Shown here: one piece after another, positions 33,601 to 45,628 of the stretch
Numbering within the stretch: the stretch's first letter is position 1
Layout: each line of letters opens with the position of its first letter
Origin: Cliona cf. orientalis
Lineage: Eukaryota > Porifera > Demospongiae > Clionaida > Clionaidae
DNA length: 64,000 bases
Direction of reading: 5' to 3'
Assembly (NCBI GenBank): GCA_963930775.1
Contig: OZ005697.1
Location: 496,001-560,000, forward strand
Made by a program: the position numbers and the translations under genes
The notes under the pieces: model-generated
The model's database searches: none
What the model was told of the DNA's origin: nothing
The model's input: the letters and a program-made list of their open reading frames with translations, nothing else

Positions 33601-36600
33601 CTGGTTCTCGCTCCCCTCTGCATCCAGCCGTCCTCTCAGGCTGGCTATGGTGTCCTGGGCATCGTCTAGCTCTTGTTGAAGTCTCTCCATTTCTTCCTGG
33701 GCTGCTAAAGTGGAGGTGGCTGCGTCTTTTGTCATGGCGGATTGGAGCTCTTGCTGCAGCTCCGCCAGTTTCCCCTCGGTCTTGTGTAGCTGATTCTGGA
33801 GGGACTCGAACTCTCCCTGCTGTTGTTCTCTCTCGGACTGCGAGCGCTCCTTCTCTGAGTCTAGCTCCGTGAGTAAGCGATCCACCTCTTCCTCAAGCTC
33901 ACGATACCTGAAAATAATAAAATTAGTATACAAGTACACAATTATTAACATTGATAGAAAATTTTTTTTAGTGAAATATGAACACCTGAGTGTTAGTCCT
34001 TTGGCAGTTTCACAAATGCTTAAAAATCACCATATTTGTATTTAATCTTAGAATCCCCCGACCATTTGCCTATAGCCCATACTAGTACCTGTCTGGATGA
34101 GATTTTGAAGTGAGCTGAGCCTGTAATGATTCATTCTCTCTCCTCATTTTATCGAGTTCTGACTTGAGAGCCTCTACCTGTGCCACGGCTTCCTGGAGTG
34201 CTCTGCTCAAGTCCTGTCTGGCGGCTGATGACGATCTGCCGATACGAGGAGATCGCCGCAAATTAGCAGGGTCTTCCCCTCCATCTTGGTCATCATGCTC
34301 TGAGTGAAACAAACATGTAGTAGGCGAATACTTTTAACTAGGGAAGGCCAAGATAATCTCATACATATACACTTTCATGTAAATACCGTAGATAGCAAAA
34401 TTTTCGCCGTTAAATTTTCGTTGATGACCTTTTCCAACAAAAATTAAATACACAAAATATTTTGTGTAACGTACGTCAACCTGTACCTATTTTGGTCACT
34501 AAAGTCTAGTGACAAAATTTAGACTACGCGAAAAATTTACAAGCGAAATATTTTACTGGCGAAAATATCCTAATCTACAGTAGTACACATTCATGATAAA
34601 AAGCTTAAAATCCAAAAAGCTTAAGATAGCCCTGCCCCCTCACCTCCTCTTGTGAAGTAGTATGTGTTGTAGCTTGTGTTGGTAGAGCCAGCAGGTGTGG
34701 CCCCTCCTTCCTCTCCTCCCCCTCTGTAGGGGGAGTGGTCTGGAGTGCTGTGAAGGCTTTGCTCCAAGTGACGCTGCAGATCAGTCAAGTGCTCCAACTT
34801 GGCAGACAATGAACTAAAAAGAATAAGTACCTCAATATTATTACCAACATAAGTACTTTAGATACATTGTTTCCTTTATCCCATCTTCTATCACACCCTC
34901 CCTCTCTCTCTTTCTCTCCCTTCCTCCCCCGGCCCCACACACCTGGCAGCAGACGTTCCTTCAGCCCTCCCATCATGTATCTCTTTATAGAGCTCCTGTA
35001 GTCTCTGAAGTATAGTCAGCAACAAATTCTCCGAAAGTGACCCAAAAATCATTGTAGTCGAGGAGCTAGAATCCCCCCTGGTGCCGGCCCCCTCAGCCCC
35101 AGCCCCGGCCCCCGCAGTGGCCCCCTGACCAGTAGTAGTGTCCGCTGGCCCCTCGTGAGTGGTGGAGGTGTGATGGGTGACGGTGACGTGGTGAGGGCTC
35201 GGCTGTTGCTGACTCAGGTCGTCGAGTTGTCGCTGGAGTGCTGCTATCTGCTCGTGGAGACTGTCACACATGGCCTGGGTGTGCTGGTGGGCTGCATTCT
35301 GAAGCATAAGCACATAATAAGAGATAATAAGATAGCTATACTATCCTAAAGCTAGTCAGTACAAAAATTAATGAGTCATCTAGGGTATAGGTTGTCAAAG
35401 TAACAAGCATCCCAATCTGAGTACAATTACAAGGAACTCGTCCCCACCAAAGAGTGTTTAGCATCTAACAATAAAAAGCCAGGAGTGGCCTGGGGATGAG
35501 GCTTGCTAGAGCAGCTACAACTCTGACCTTGTCCCTGAGAGCATCCTCAGCCTCCCTCAGTTTCCTGGCCAGCTCCTCGTTGTCGGCGAAGGCCTGCATC
35601 AGCTTGGCCTGGAGGTCGTCAGAAGACAGCTTGGCTATCCGACCCTGAGACTCCAATGCAGCAAGTTCACCCTGGGGGCGAAATAGAAGTGGAGAGGTAT
35701 GAATTTTTTTACAAAAAAAAAATATTATTTCACATCATGGGAATCCATCACTGCATATTATGTAACTGGGGCAGATTTACTAAACTGAGGCAGTCCCACC
35801 AAAACTCCAGTATGCTTGAAAATTTTTTGCAGGCTCTACTTTTGAATCTTTCCAGTGGATGTACTCCTGGTACATACTACCTAACAGGGTACAACCGAGG
35901 CTGTTGGTACGAATATTACCTTGAGTTGTGATTTTTCTGCTTCCGCCTGTCTCTCCCTCTCCTCTGCCCTGGCTAGCTCGGTGGCCATCCTCTGTAGCTG
36001 CTGCTCCAGCTTCTTGATAGTGCCGTCCTTCAGCTTCAAGGCTTGCATCAGTCCCTCCATCTCCGCCTCTTTGGCGTGAAGGGCGTGCTCCAGGGACGCT
36101 ATCTGCGCTTGGAGATCAGCCTGAGTGAGAGGAGAGAAAGAGTGCGTGTGAGAAAGAGAGAAAGAGAGATAATTGATGACTTTTTTGATAATACAGTCTC
36201 CTCACCATTTCAGCGTTGCTTGCTGATGCTGCACTCTGCTGCTGTTGCAGCTTCTCCAATAATTTCTCTAAGTCAGACAGGCTCTGTCTGTAGTAATAAA
36301 ACAAAAAAAAACAAAACATTTCATTGAGGGCCATTCAGCCAATTTTTCAATGCATTATGTACTTAAGAGTGTGTCCCTCTAATTATGTGAAGTCTGAACC
36401 ACAACATAGTACAGTGGCTACAGCTCAGTTGAATAATTAAGGGTGAATTTATTCTAGCTGTTCTGAGTTCACTGGCTCCGCCCACACCGTTGAAGGGGGT
36501 GTGGTCCACAGTGCTCTTTAAGAACAGCCCCCATACCAGCATGGAGATACCCTACCAAACTAACATAGCTTTTGAAATTTCTACCAACTCACTCTGTTTG

Positions 36601-39600
36601 GTCCAACTCTCTTGCCTTCTCTTCCAACTCTCGCTGCAGATCATCCACCTGCTTCTGGAGCTCTTCATTCTGTGGGAGGTCAAAGTACAAAAATCAACCG
36701 AGACACCTCAGGTGTAATATGCAGCCATCTTATGTAGCTATAGCTACTAGCTATATTATACTTACCTGTTCCTTGAGCTTCTCCATCTCTCTCTCTAGAG
36801 CAGCCTTCTCCCCCGTCAGCTGGCCAACCTCAGCATTCCTATCCTTCAACAGACCTACAGTCAAAAGCATAATACACTCTTGCTACAGACAGTGTATAGA
36901 TGATGGACACGCATAGACAGATGGACACACAGTATTCGTGCCAAATTCTCATCAAAGCATTGGCTTACGTTCCAGGTGTTCCAGCTGCCTGGTTAGATCA
37001 TCAATGGTGCCCTTCAGAACTCCCTGACACAGAGAGAGAACAGAGAGAAAGAGTCAGTTCATAGCAGGGTATAAAAATTAATAGCAGACTAAACAATGTG
37101 AGGTCAGGGGTCACATGACGCGCTAACACACTGGGATGGCAATTTGTAGCAGACATACCGGCAACAGGGATGCCTTACATTGATTATTAGGACACAAATT
37201 CTAATGCTTCAGTATTGTAATTTTTATTATGATATATCATAATATGCACGTGGTAAAAGGTGATACGGTAAAGGGTAGGCATTGAGATATATGCATAGTA
37301 GATCTGGTAGAGGGTGTTAGGTGGAAAATTTTCAGGATCTTAGGCGAGTCATATTACACTAACTCACAATCTCAGCCGCTTTGCTTGTAGTCAGCTCGAC
37401 AATCTTATTCTCAGCCTCATTCAGTCTGGCCTGAGTGTCGTGTAGTTCTCTCCTCAGCTGGTCGATGATGGCGTCCTTCGCTGCCTGACTGGCGTCGTGG
37501 TCTCTCTGACGATTCTCCTCCTCTCCCCGTAGACGGTTCTTCAAAGCTTCAAGCTCTCTCTGGAGCTGTTCAAGAGCATCAGAGCGCTGAGAGAGAGAGA
37601 GAGAGAAAAGGGGGAGTGCATGTGTGAGAACAGTAATGGTTATATAACTCAACAACACATATCCATGATGAAAATCAGAGCACATAATACTATGTATGTA
37701 CACTGCATCATGCATTATCCACGCTCCTATCATAAACATTACACCACCGCAGTAGTGTGTTTTGGCGTCGGTATACAAACAGACACACATTACATACACC
37801 TAGGCTAGGCTACGATAACTATCTACACAAACACACACACACCACCACCACCATCATCACCCTAGTACCTGTTGGTTGTCCATCCTTGCCATGTGTGCCG
37901 CCTGCTTGGCTCTTAAGAGCTCTTCCTCCATCTCTCTCATCCTAGACCTCAGCTCAGACAGCTCAGTTTCCTTATCACGGACGAAATTAGTCAAACGCTG
38001 AAAAAAATATATAGAGAGAAAAGTAACACAGTACATTGGGCACAGTGTGTGGATACAGAGATGGTTTTAAAATTTTAGAGGATTAAAAAATATCAGTTAT
38101 ATATTAATCCTGACCTATTTAAGACAGATAATTAAGCCAAAATATTACAGTTCTTCTTACCTCTATCTCCCTGTCCCTCTCCTGTATCATTGGCTGCAGC
38201 CTCTGCACGACGGCCTCACTCTCCCTCGCCTGCTGGTTCGCTCCCTCCAGCTCCTTCTCCTTCTCACCTAGCTCCTCCTCTTTCTCTTGTAGCTTGTCCT
38301 CCGTGCTACGAAGCCTCGCCTAGAGTAATACAAACGAAACACACAGCCACAGAATTTGTCACAATGATAATTATTTTATATAAGCAAAGTTTCCACTAGT
38401 CAGTTATTTGTGAGCAAATTTTCTATAATGCAGTTATATGTGAAAACGCTAGCACAAACGTATACAATTACTAATAGATTTCTGTATGGATAATGTGGAT
38501 TAGGTAGTCATTACAGTTATAAAGGATAATTATCACTCACCCTGCACTGGTCCAGTTTGTCGGCCATTTCCCTCATCTCCTGTGCATGTTCCCCGTCCCC
38601 CGCCAGCTGCCTCTGGTTGGCTGTCAGCAGCTCAATCTCCAGTTCTTTCACTCGAATATCTCTCTCTTTCAAGTTGGCCGTGAGGTCATCGAGTTTGCGG
38701 TCCTTCTCTTCCAACTGACGCTGTGCCTCCTCGAGTTCTTCCTGTGGGCCAGCACGCTAGTGTATGTAAGTGAAGTATGTGTGTGTGTGGGGGGGGGGGG
38801 GGGGCCAATCGTAAGTGATAACAAATACAAACTGTAAGTTATCACTGGCTAATAGTATGCTACCTAATGCTGCACAGACAAACCACTCGTTTCTTGAAAT
38901 TTAATAGTTTCAGATAATCACTGCCTTTCGAAAATGGCTGTAACACTCATTCCACTAACTCTTCCTTGGCCTAACTGTTCTTTCTCTCTCCCTCTCTCCT
39001 CACCAGTCTGTCTTGTTCCTCCTGGGCCTCTTCCAGTTCCCTGAGAGCATTGGCCAACTCCTCCTCCTTCTCTTCCAACAGCTGCTCCAGTCTCTCTGTC
39101 TCCTCGGTCTGCGTTGACTGTGCAGCTGCCTGGCTCATCCGACGAATGTGGTCCTCATGCTCCTTTGCCATCCCATCAATGGCTGATCTATAGTGTGGGA
39201 GGGGATGGTGAATATGTGGATATATGTGAATGTGTGTCTTTTGTGTGATAATCTTGAAGTGGGTATACACTCCAATCTTATATTATTTTACGTAAGCATA
39301 CAACAGTGCATGTGTTTGGGTCTAGGAGGGACGGCGGCAACTACTAGTTACTCTTTCAACTCACTTTGCCTGCATGAGCAGTTTATCTTTCTCCTCCAGC
39401 TCCTTCTTCAAGTTATCCAACTGCACCTGGAGCTCTATGTTCTGTGTGTGTATATGTATACGTACATGTTCCAAGGAGGCACAATGTCATAATTAAATTT
39501 GAGCGTAAAGTACACATTGTATATATCTATCAGAACAATGCTGTGTAGAGTAATATTTGCCAAACATGATACCATAACGGCACTATAGCTAAAATACAGT

Positions 39601-40555
39601 ATACTATGATTATTTTTCACACTGATTTACCATTCTCCAGCCATCTCCCTTGTCCCCCCACTGCTTCCTGAGGGCCTCTTCGAGGTGGTAGATTCTCAAC
39701 TTTAGACCAAAGTTCTCCTTTTTGAACTCGTTTATCATGAGTTCTTGGTCTTTCAGTGTTCTAATCCGACCAGGAGACGCCTTACCAGTGCTAGTGAGGT
39801 TGGGAAAGGTTCCTAGGGAGAGAGAAAGAGAGAGAGAGGAGGAGAGAGATGGGGGGAGGAGAGTCAAGAATAATGGCATACTTATATATCGTGATGTTTC
39901 AACTTTAGTGTTGGAATTTACGTTTAGTGTAAACATGTTTACATGCTCACCACTTGCCCAGCAACAGTATACATGTACACATAATGTATTATATACACAC
40001 ATTCAGTAGATAATGCAAATTATGTGTTATGGAATGCGGGTTATTGGCCATATTGTAGCCATGATACCTGGTGCCTCCAGTTCTTCAGAGATGTCATTGG
40101 AGGTGGAGTTTTGGTGGTCATAGTGGGAGGAGTTTGACAACTGGTTGGATCTGTGGTGTTACGAAACATGAATAAAAGATAATAAAAGTGGAGGTGTAAA
40201 GTTGATAAAATTCGCACGCCTCGCTTTGAAATTGCGATAGTGGGCATAAAAAGTGTTCAAATTATCTAATGAATTCACATTTTTGAGGATTTGAATGATG
40301 TTACATTATCTCCAGCATACGACATTGGAATAAAGGGATATAATTTGTTCCATCATTTGTATTATGTTACACCTGAGCAGCCCAACTACTACTTCCTACT
40401 CAAAGAGTTTCTCAAGCTTCCCCCCCAACCCAACTAGAAAAACCGCTTATAGTTCCCCACAAATTTAAAAAAGTCTGCTGAAGGTTACCCTACCACACCA
40501 TGTGCTAAAACTAGTTCAAATTTTAGTCTAGACTCCGTACTCACGTTCCGTTCAT
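30617..40555 (-). CDS. CDK5RAP2: Centrosomin/CDK5RAP2/myomegalin-family coiled-coil protein with CM1 motif
   Basis: Large centrosome or microtubule-organising scaffold. The start at 40555 is an 11-base exon (MNGT), joined in frame to 40150-40068 and 39812-39631. The third exon encodes the CM1 motif: ASPGRIRTLKDQELMINEF, KKENFGLKLRIYHLEEALRK. In this family CM1 binds and activates the gamma-tubulin ring complex. About 20 exons down to 30684-30617 then encode Glu/Gln/Leu-rich coiled coil, with the longest near 33907-32993. A Ser/Thr/Gly-rich block follows (31863-31158), then FLEELLMYLRQQRRQLDES, which could be a divergent CM2, and a last exon ending TTLNQQRKP. Several inner exon edges are approximate. 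Introns hold a MITE and a tandem repeat. CM1 makes the family firm; orthology to CDK5RAP2 rather than PDE4DIP is not decided. Confidence 0.88.
31941..32358. repeat. Intronic tandem repeat of small hairpins (CTGCCGGACAATGTCCAGCA units)
   Basis: About 12 units, each a short inverted pair (GCCGGACAAYRTCCAGC) followed by AAAATTTAAAATATTTT-like spacers. Spacers come in two lengths, so the period alternates between about 28 and 38-40 bases. The array lies in the intron between the exons near 32525 and 31863. The minus-strand open frame of 145 residues across it is only the translation of the repeat. Spacing and AT spacers are not CRISPR-like. Confidence 0.88.
34384..34582. mobile_element. MITE, 199 bp, TA-flanked
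   Basis: Ends TACCGTAGATAGCAAAA and, in reverse complement, TACTGTAGATTAGGATA continue into a shared ATTTTCGCC, giving imperfect 25-base terminal inverted repeats. Both ends begin at TA, as for Tc1/mariner-type insertions. It lies in an intron of the centrosomin-family gene and has no coding capacity. Confidence 0.65.
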
Positions 40556-40667
40556 GTCGAGTGGTAAGGACGGGTCCTCAGCGATGGAAGTCATTGCTTT
40601 ATTTGGCTGTAGTACCGCGTCACTTCCAGGTGCAGAACGGTTTTGGCTTTTTCGTTAACAAAAGCCT
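40556..40667. promoter_or_regulatory. 112-bp bidirectional promoter between centrosomin-family gene and TAF13
   Basis: The start codons of the two divergent genes are only 112 bases apart, so both core promoters and both leaders must fit here unless unseen upstream leader exons exist. No TATA box is apparent. Confidence 0.6.
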
Positions 40668-41444
40668 ATGCCGCCTCGCGTGGTGTGCTCTAATAAGAAG
40701 TGGCGGGATTCTAGGCTCGGTGCGCGTTATTTGGAAATCAGCCACACTGCACTGATGGATGCTGGCAAGATATCGCTTGAGCAGTTGAGCTCTAGCCAAG
40801 GAGAACGCATTTCAACTGGTGGAAATCCTTCAGCTAACGTCAGTAAAACTGGTAGAAGTCCTTCCCCGGCTTTCAACTTGACACAAGGTATAAAATCTGA
40901 AGGCCAGTCTATCCTTCAAACGGTTCAGCAGCTCTCTGTGCCATCCCCGGCTTCTCAACCTCTCTCGCAGTTCGTAAAGAGAAGTCCCTCCCCCGCTGTG
41001 GGTCTATTTCAGTCCACAAGTAGTGGTCGAAGTCCTTCTCCCTCCATAGCCGCTGCCACCTACTCTTCCTCCTCCCCAGCTACTCTAGCTCATGGTGGCC
41101 AGAGCAGTACTTCTTCCAGCGGGGACGGACCACCCCCTCCAAAGCGAAAAAGACTATTTCATCGAGAGCTCAAGTACATGATGCATGGCTTTGGTGACGA
41201 TCCTAATCCTTATTCTGAAACTGTTGATTTGGTGGAGGAGCTGGTCGTTCAGTTTATCACTGAAATGACTGTGAAAGCTATGGAGGTTGGGAAGAGTGGG
41301 AGGGTGCACGTGAACGACATCATTTTCATCATCAGGAAGGACCCTAAGAAGTACTCGCGTGTCAAGGATTTGCTAATGATGAAGGAGCAAATCGATAAGG
41401 CGAAGAAAGCTTTTTCAGACGACAGTGAACCTCTGGAATTATAG
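40668..41444 (+). CDS. TAF13: TFIID subunit TAF13 with long Ser/Pro-rich N-terminal extension
   Basis: Histone-fold subunit of the general transcription factor TFIID, which pairs with TAF11. Residues about 165-258 are the TAF13 core: KRKRLFHRELKYMMHGFGDD, NPYSETVDLVEELV, FITEMTVKAMEVGKSGRVHV, DIIFIIRKDPKKYSRVKDLL. Vertebrate TAF13 is about 124 residues; this frame has about 160 extra N-terminal residues that are Ser/Pro-rich with repeated GRSPSP/KRSPSPA units. The coding region is one exon. Two starts are possible, 40668 and 40755; the first leaves almost no leader given the divergent neighbour. The stop is 115 bases from the stop of the convergent gene. Confidence 0.95.
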   Translation: MPPRVVCSNKKWRDSRLGARYLEISHTALMDAGKISLEQLSSSQGERISTGGNPSANVSKTGRSPSPAFNLTQGIKSEGQSILQTVQQLSVPSPASQPLSQFVKRSPSPAVGLFQSTSSGRSPSPSIAAATYSSSSPATLAHGGQSSTSSSGDGPPPPKRKRLFHRELKYMMHGFGDDPNPYSETVDLVEELVVQFITEMTVKAMEVGKSGRVHVNDIIFIIRKDPKKYSRVKDLLMMKEQIDKAKKAFSDDSEPLEL

Positions 41445-41558
41445 CACAGTTGTCATAATCACCCCAATTCATCTTAATTAGTGTACCAATTAGTCATTTG
41501 TATACTATTTTTAAAGCACTTATACACGTACAGTACTTGAATGATCATCATAATATTA

Positions 41559-43501
41559 TTATGCTGGATTTTCAGCTTCTATATCCTGTAAGAATTCATT
41601 TACATCTACACTGATAAACATTCCAGGTGATGTCATCTGTGATCGTAATGCCTCCAGATCTGCTGCACTACCCTCGGGCTCCCTTGGTCCCCTCACTGCA
41701 TACTGACTGATCTCTCCAGCTCCTGCTGTCTTGGACCGTCTTCTTGGAGTATGTAGAGGGCTACCCACAATAGGTTCTATAGTTTCTAATTGTGGAGGGC
41801 TCCAACCTTGGCTCAGTCGGCTCAAGCTGCCCACCTGTTTACCCTCAGAGGAGGAGTGTCTTCGTTTTCGTCTGTGCTGCTGCTGTCTCTGGCGAGTCTG
41901 CTGTGATTTCGATGATGGTGGTGTTTCTCCTAGTGATACGATACTCACTTTTCTTGGGCTCGAAGAAGATGTAGTGTCGTGTAGCGCTCGATCGGAAGGA
42001 CCATCTCTTAGTCGTTCGTTTGTTTCTGGAGATTGTGATGAAAAATGAGATGAAGTTTCTGCTTGTTCTTTCTTCGTTTCTTGAAGTTTAGGCAGCCTCT
42101 TGACTGTCCTGCTATCAATGGCAGCCACAACTGTTTTCCCAGGTTCTTGCTTCTTGTCGGCTACCACATCAGTGCTAGTTGTCTCAGAAATGACAGAATT
42201 ATTGAGCATTCTTAATCTCTTCACTTCAATTTTCATTCCTAACTCTCCCTGCCTCACCACAGGTGGAAGGATTTGGACTTTGCCATCTACTGTTTCCAAA
42301 TCATATTCTGCTGAATTTATCAATTTTTGTGCTCCTTTTTCGTCGAGTTGAGAATTGTTATGTTGATCTCGAGATATGTCAGTCTGAGGGTGTTTCTCGT
42401 CTGTATTAGTACTCAGCTCTATTGTATGAGCCGTTCTTCTAGATTCAGAGGTTGCATCAGTGGTTGAAGTACCTTCCTCTGGTATGAGTCCAGTCTGTTT
42501 TGTGATTGATAGATTTGCTGTGAGTTCTTTCATTTGATCGACAGTAACGTTATGCGGCAACATTGCAGAATAGCTTCTCTGTCTGATCTTTGCCTTCTTG
42601 CCAAGCACTTTTGTATCGTGAAGATTGTCAGATACAGGTGCAGAGTTGCTTAACTGTGTCTCAGGAGTTGTACTTGATCGTGGTCTCTGATGGTTTAACG
42701 ATCGAGAATTCACTAAATACGAGAGAAAATTCAATAATGACAAGGATTTTCGTTTGATTCTGAACATCACTACTCACCTGAGACTATGCCAAGACATGAA
42801 TTTGATCCCATCAAAGGATCGGATATGACGCCAAGGGGCTTCAACCTATCAGTGTAGTCAGATGTGTATTAAAATAATAGGCTTTGAATGTGCTGAATTT
42901 GTGGCGGGGGATATTAAACTTTTTTACCTTCCATGTTTTAGTCGTTGTCCTGTCTTTTCTCCACCCTGTGGTCCCTCGTCCATCGTCTGTTGTTCCTGCT
43001 CAATCTGTTGCTCCAACATTGCCCTGGCTCTCATTAGGCCCAGGGTTGTCCTCAGCTCCAGTACCCTCCCTGGCTGGACTCCACACACCTGCAGTAGCAT
43101 CATTCGAATTTAATAGTATTTGATACACCATGATCGCATCACAAGGATGTTACAGTGTATAAGTTCCATGGATGAAAACACGTGAAATACACTCATATAT
43201 ATAGCTAGCTATTGAAGTTATGCTATTAATTTTATGTGAATACCTGGTTCAAAGATTATAATCTCATACTTACAGGAGGCTGTACAGACAGCCGCTGAGA
43301 TGCAAATGGTTGACCAGATTGCCTTGATCTCCCAGGTCTATCCATAGCAGAGGGAGTAACAGAGTGTACCGACGCATTCCCGCGACTTGGTAGACTTCTG
43401 CGCCCCGATCTTCCGCCCTGGCGCGTCTGCTGTTCTCTATAACCTGTAGTGGAGATCAATAACTTAGCTGAAACATTTTTTTTGATAACCATACCGCTCA
43501 T
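41559..43501 (-). CDS. Unrecognised, mostly disordered protein, about 530 aa
   Basis: Minus-strand exons: 43501-43495, 43443-43274, 43088-42928, 42845-42778 and 42712-41559. The first junction gives MSGYREQQTRQGGRSGRRS; if the 51-base first intron were kept the frame stays open. The second exon encodes a helical stretch (LELRTTLGLMRARAMLEQQI), the rest is Ser/Thr/Lys/Arg-rich with basic clusters (QQQHRRKRRHSSS, TPRRRSKT), and the end is VDVNEFLQDIEAENPA. I do not recognise a family. The helical exon and the conserved-looking acidic C-terminus are the best places to search. It diverges from DOLPP1. Confidence 0.75.
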
Positions 43502-43799
43502 GGTTGGAGATTGCTGCAGCAGAAGTGGGAGGGGCTGGTAAACTACACCCGGCCGGCTAGGCTCGGCTGCGCGATGATAATGATCCTCCTAACTTTATCG
43601 CACAGTCTCCCAGTCGTTTAGAACTAGTTTACGCACTTTTCAGATCCGCTTGGCACACCGTCTCTGCTTGATATAAATAATGATCTGCAACCCCCCTATT
43701 TGCCCCGCCCCCTATTCATTCCCTGCACCATACCGGCGCCTACGCTAAACTTACTGCGCATGCTCAATAAAACTGCACACATGGCGTAAATTATTGAAG
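43502..43799. promoter_or_regulatory. Divergent promoter region left of DOLPP1
   Basis: About 300 bases separate the start codons of the unrecognised minus-strand gene and DOLPP1. A CTGCGCATGCTC motif near 43753-43764, about 40 bases before the DOLPP1 ATG, resembles the NRF1-type element. It is a half-match rather than the perfect palindrome seen near 15475. Confidence 0.45.
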
Positions 43800-45628
43800 A
43801 TGGCAGAGGAAGGTAGCTGTCCTGGTCCCGAGTGTCCGGCACCGCTCCGTGTGCCAATCACCCTCACACACGTCCAATATGTGGAAGGTAAGGCATTGCA
43901 TGATACCACGAAGCCAAGAAATAGCTACGTGTATTTCTTTGACCACGCCTATCTCTCTCCACCCATCCACCCACCACCCTCCCTCTCCTCACAGGTGATT
44001 TCTTGGGTATGCTGTTGGCGTGGTTTAGCCTACTACCAATCTTCATCTTAGTTGGTTTTGCAACACTAGGCCTCTTCAGAAGAGACCTACATACAGTGAG
44101 TCATTCTGGCAGAAATTTGGAAAAGTTATATTACGTTGTAGGATGGTCCACTACGAATGTTTTTATTATGTGGTGCGTGTAGATTGTATTCGGAATGGGT
44201 GTGGTCCTCAATGAGGGATTCAATTTTGTTCTCAAACATGTCATCAAGGAGCCAAGACCTGTTAGTGGTGAGCAGCTGACAAAAAAGATAAATATTCTTA
44301 AGCCGTACCCCCCCCCCCCCCCACTCACTCACATCCCCTCCCTCCATCTCTACCTATCTGCAGATGTGTACACACACTCTCTGTTCGTTGAATACGGGAT
44401 GCCCTCCAGCCACGCTCAGTTCATGGCTTTCTTCGCCACCTACTTCACTCTCTTTCTCTTCTTTAGGTCAGTTCTAAAACTCAGTATTTCACCGTAATCA
44501 CCAACCTTGCCCCCCAGCGGGCTCCACAATCGTAACCTCGTTCCCAGGCCCTTTTATGAGATTGTAATAATTGTACATACTGTAAAAGTTCTAATTACAG
44601 CGCCACTCTAATGTAAGCGCCATTTTGCATTGGACAATATCATTGTCATTCTAATTATAGCGCCAAAGTACAGTCAGAGATACAAAAACTGGCGCCTTAA
44701 GTAATTTTTTAACGTTCTAATCGGAGTGCCAAGCGCGGTTCTGAATTATTTTTTTTGGTGCAGTAATTAGAACTTTTACGGTACCCCGATCGTGCTTCTT
44801 GACATACGGCATTGAAAAGCTGAAATTAGGACCTGAATGTGGCTACTATTATGTGAAATTTCTGAATTTCATTTCAGAGTTCGGCTATCGGTTGGGGTGT
44901 ATGATTATGTATGGAAGGCACTTTCTGCTGTCGCTGCCATTGGAGCTGCACTGACTACGTGCATTAGCAGGTGATCTTTGAAACCACCAGAAATTTCGTT
45001 CACAATAATAATAATATTTTGGTGTCAGACTATTGATTGATTGATCATTTTTGACAGGCTCTACTTGAGCTACCACACAATGTCCCAGATAGTATTTGGA
45101 GTGGGTGCTGGGTGTGTGATGGCAGTGCTGTGGTTCCTCCTGGTCCACTGGATTCTCACTCCCTTCTTCCCTCAGATATGTGCCTGGTGAGTTAATTAAT
45201 TATTAAAAGTTGTGTGTGTATTATTGTAGAGCCTCATATATAGCTACTGTGTCATTGATATCAAAAGTTATCTTTTTGAGCAGATAGACACAGTTACAAA
45301 AATGAAACAGCAAGACGTTTCAGTTTAGCTAAGGAAGCCCCAAGGGCCGAACGTCCTGCTGTTGTGTTTATGTAACGAGTTTTCATTTGCTCAAAAGATA
45401 ACTTTTGATATTAACTTACTTCTGACTGTATCTGTAGGAGAATTTCAGAGTTTTTGTTGCTTAAGGACATGTCTCAGATTCCTAACTACCTCTGGTACGA
45501 GTACACATCTGTGCGGCAGGAGAACAGGTGGGTTGGTCAACTGGTATCTTTCACTTAACAGCAACAAAAAAAATTCATGCTTCTTTCTTTTCACTTTCAG
45601 AAAACGAATGAGAACCAAATCTTCCTAA
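43800..45628 (+). CDS. DOLPP1: Dolichyldiphosphatase 1
   Basis: ER-membrane phosphatase that removes a phosphate from dolichyl diphosphate to recycle the glycan carrier for N-glycosylation. Eight exons: 43800-43887, 43995-44095, 44183-44267, 44364-44466, 44878-44970, 45058-45186, 45438-45527 and 45601-45628. All junctions keep frame. The three PAP2-phosphatase signatures are present: KHVIKEPRP, GMPSSHAQFM and SRLYLSYHTMSQ, so the catalytic His, Arg and Lys residues are retained. Several hydrophobic spans match a four-to-five-pass membrane protein. The family ending motif (IPNYLWYEYTSVRQENRKR) is conserved. Intron 4 holds a MITE. A copy of the last exon and flank reappears near 55281. Confidence 0.96.
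44578..44783. mobile_element. MITE, 206 bp, in DOLPP1 intron 4
   Basis: Terminal inverted repeats of about 25 bases: TACTGTAAAAGTTCTAATTA at the left and, in reverse complement, TACCGTAAAAGTTCTAATTA at the right, each beginning at a TA. The interior repeats GCGCC/GGCGC motifs. Same general design as the MITEs at 34384 and 62273, but a different sequence. Confidence 0.75.
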
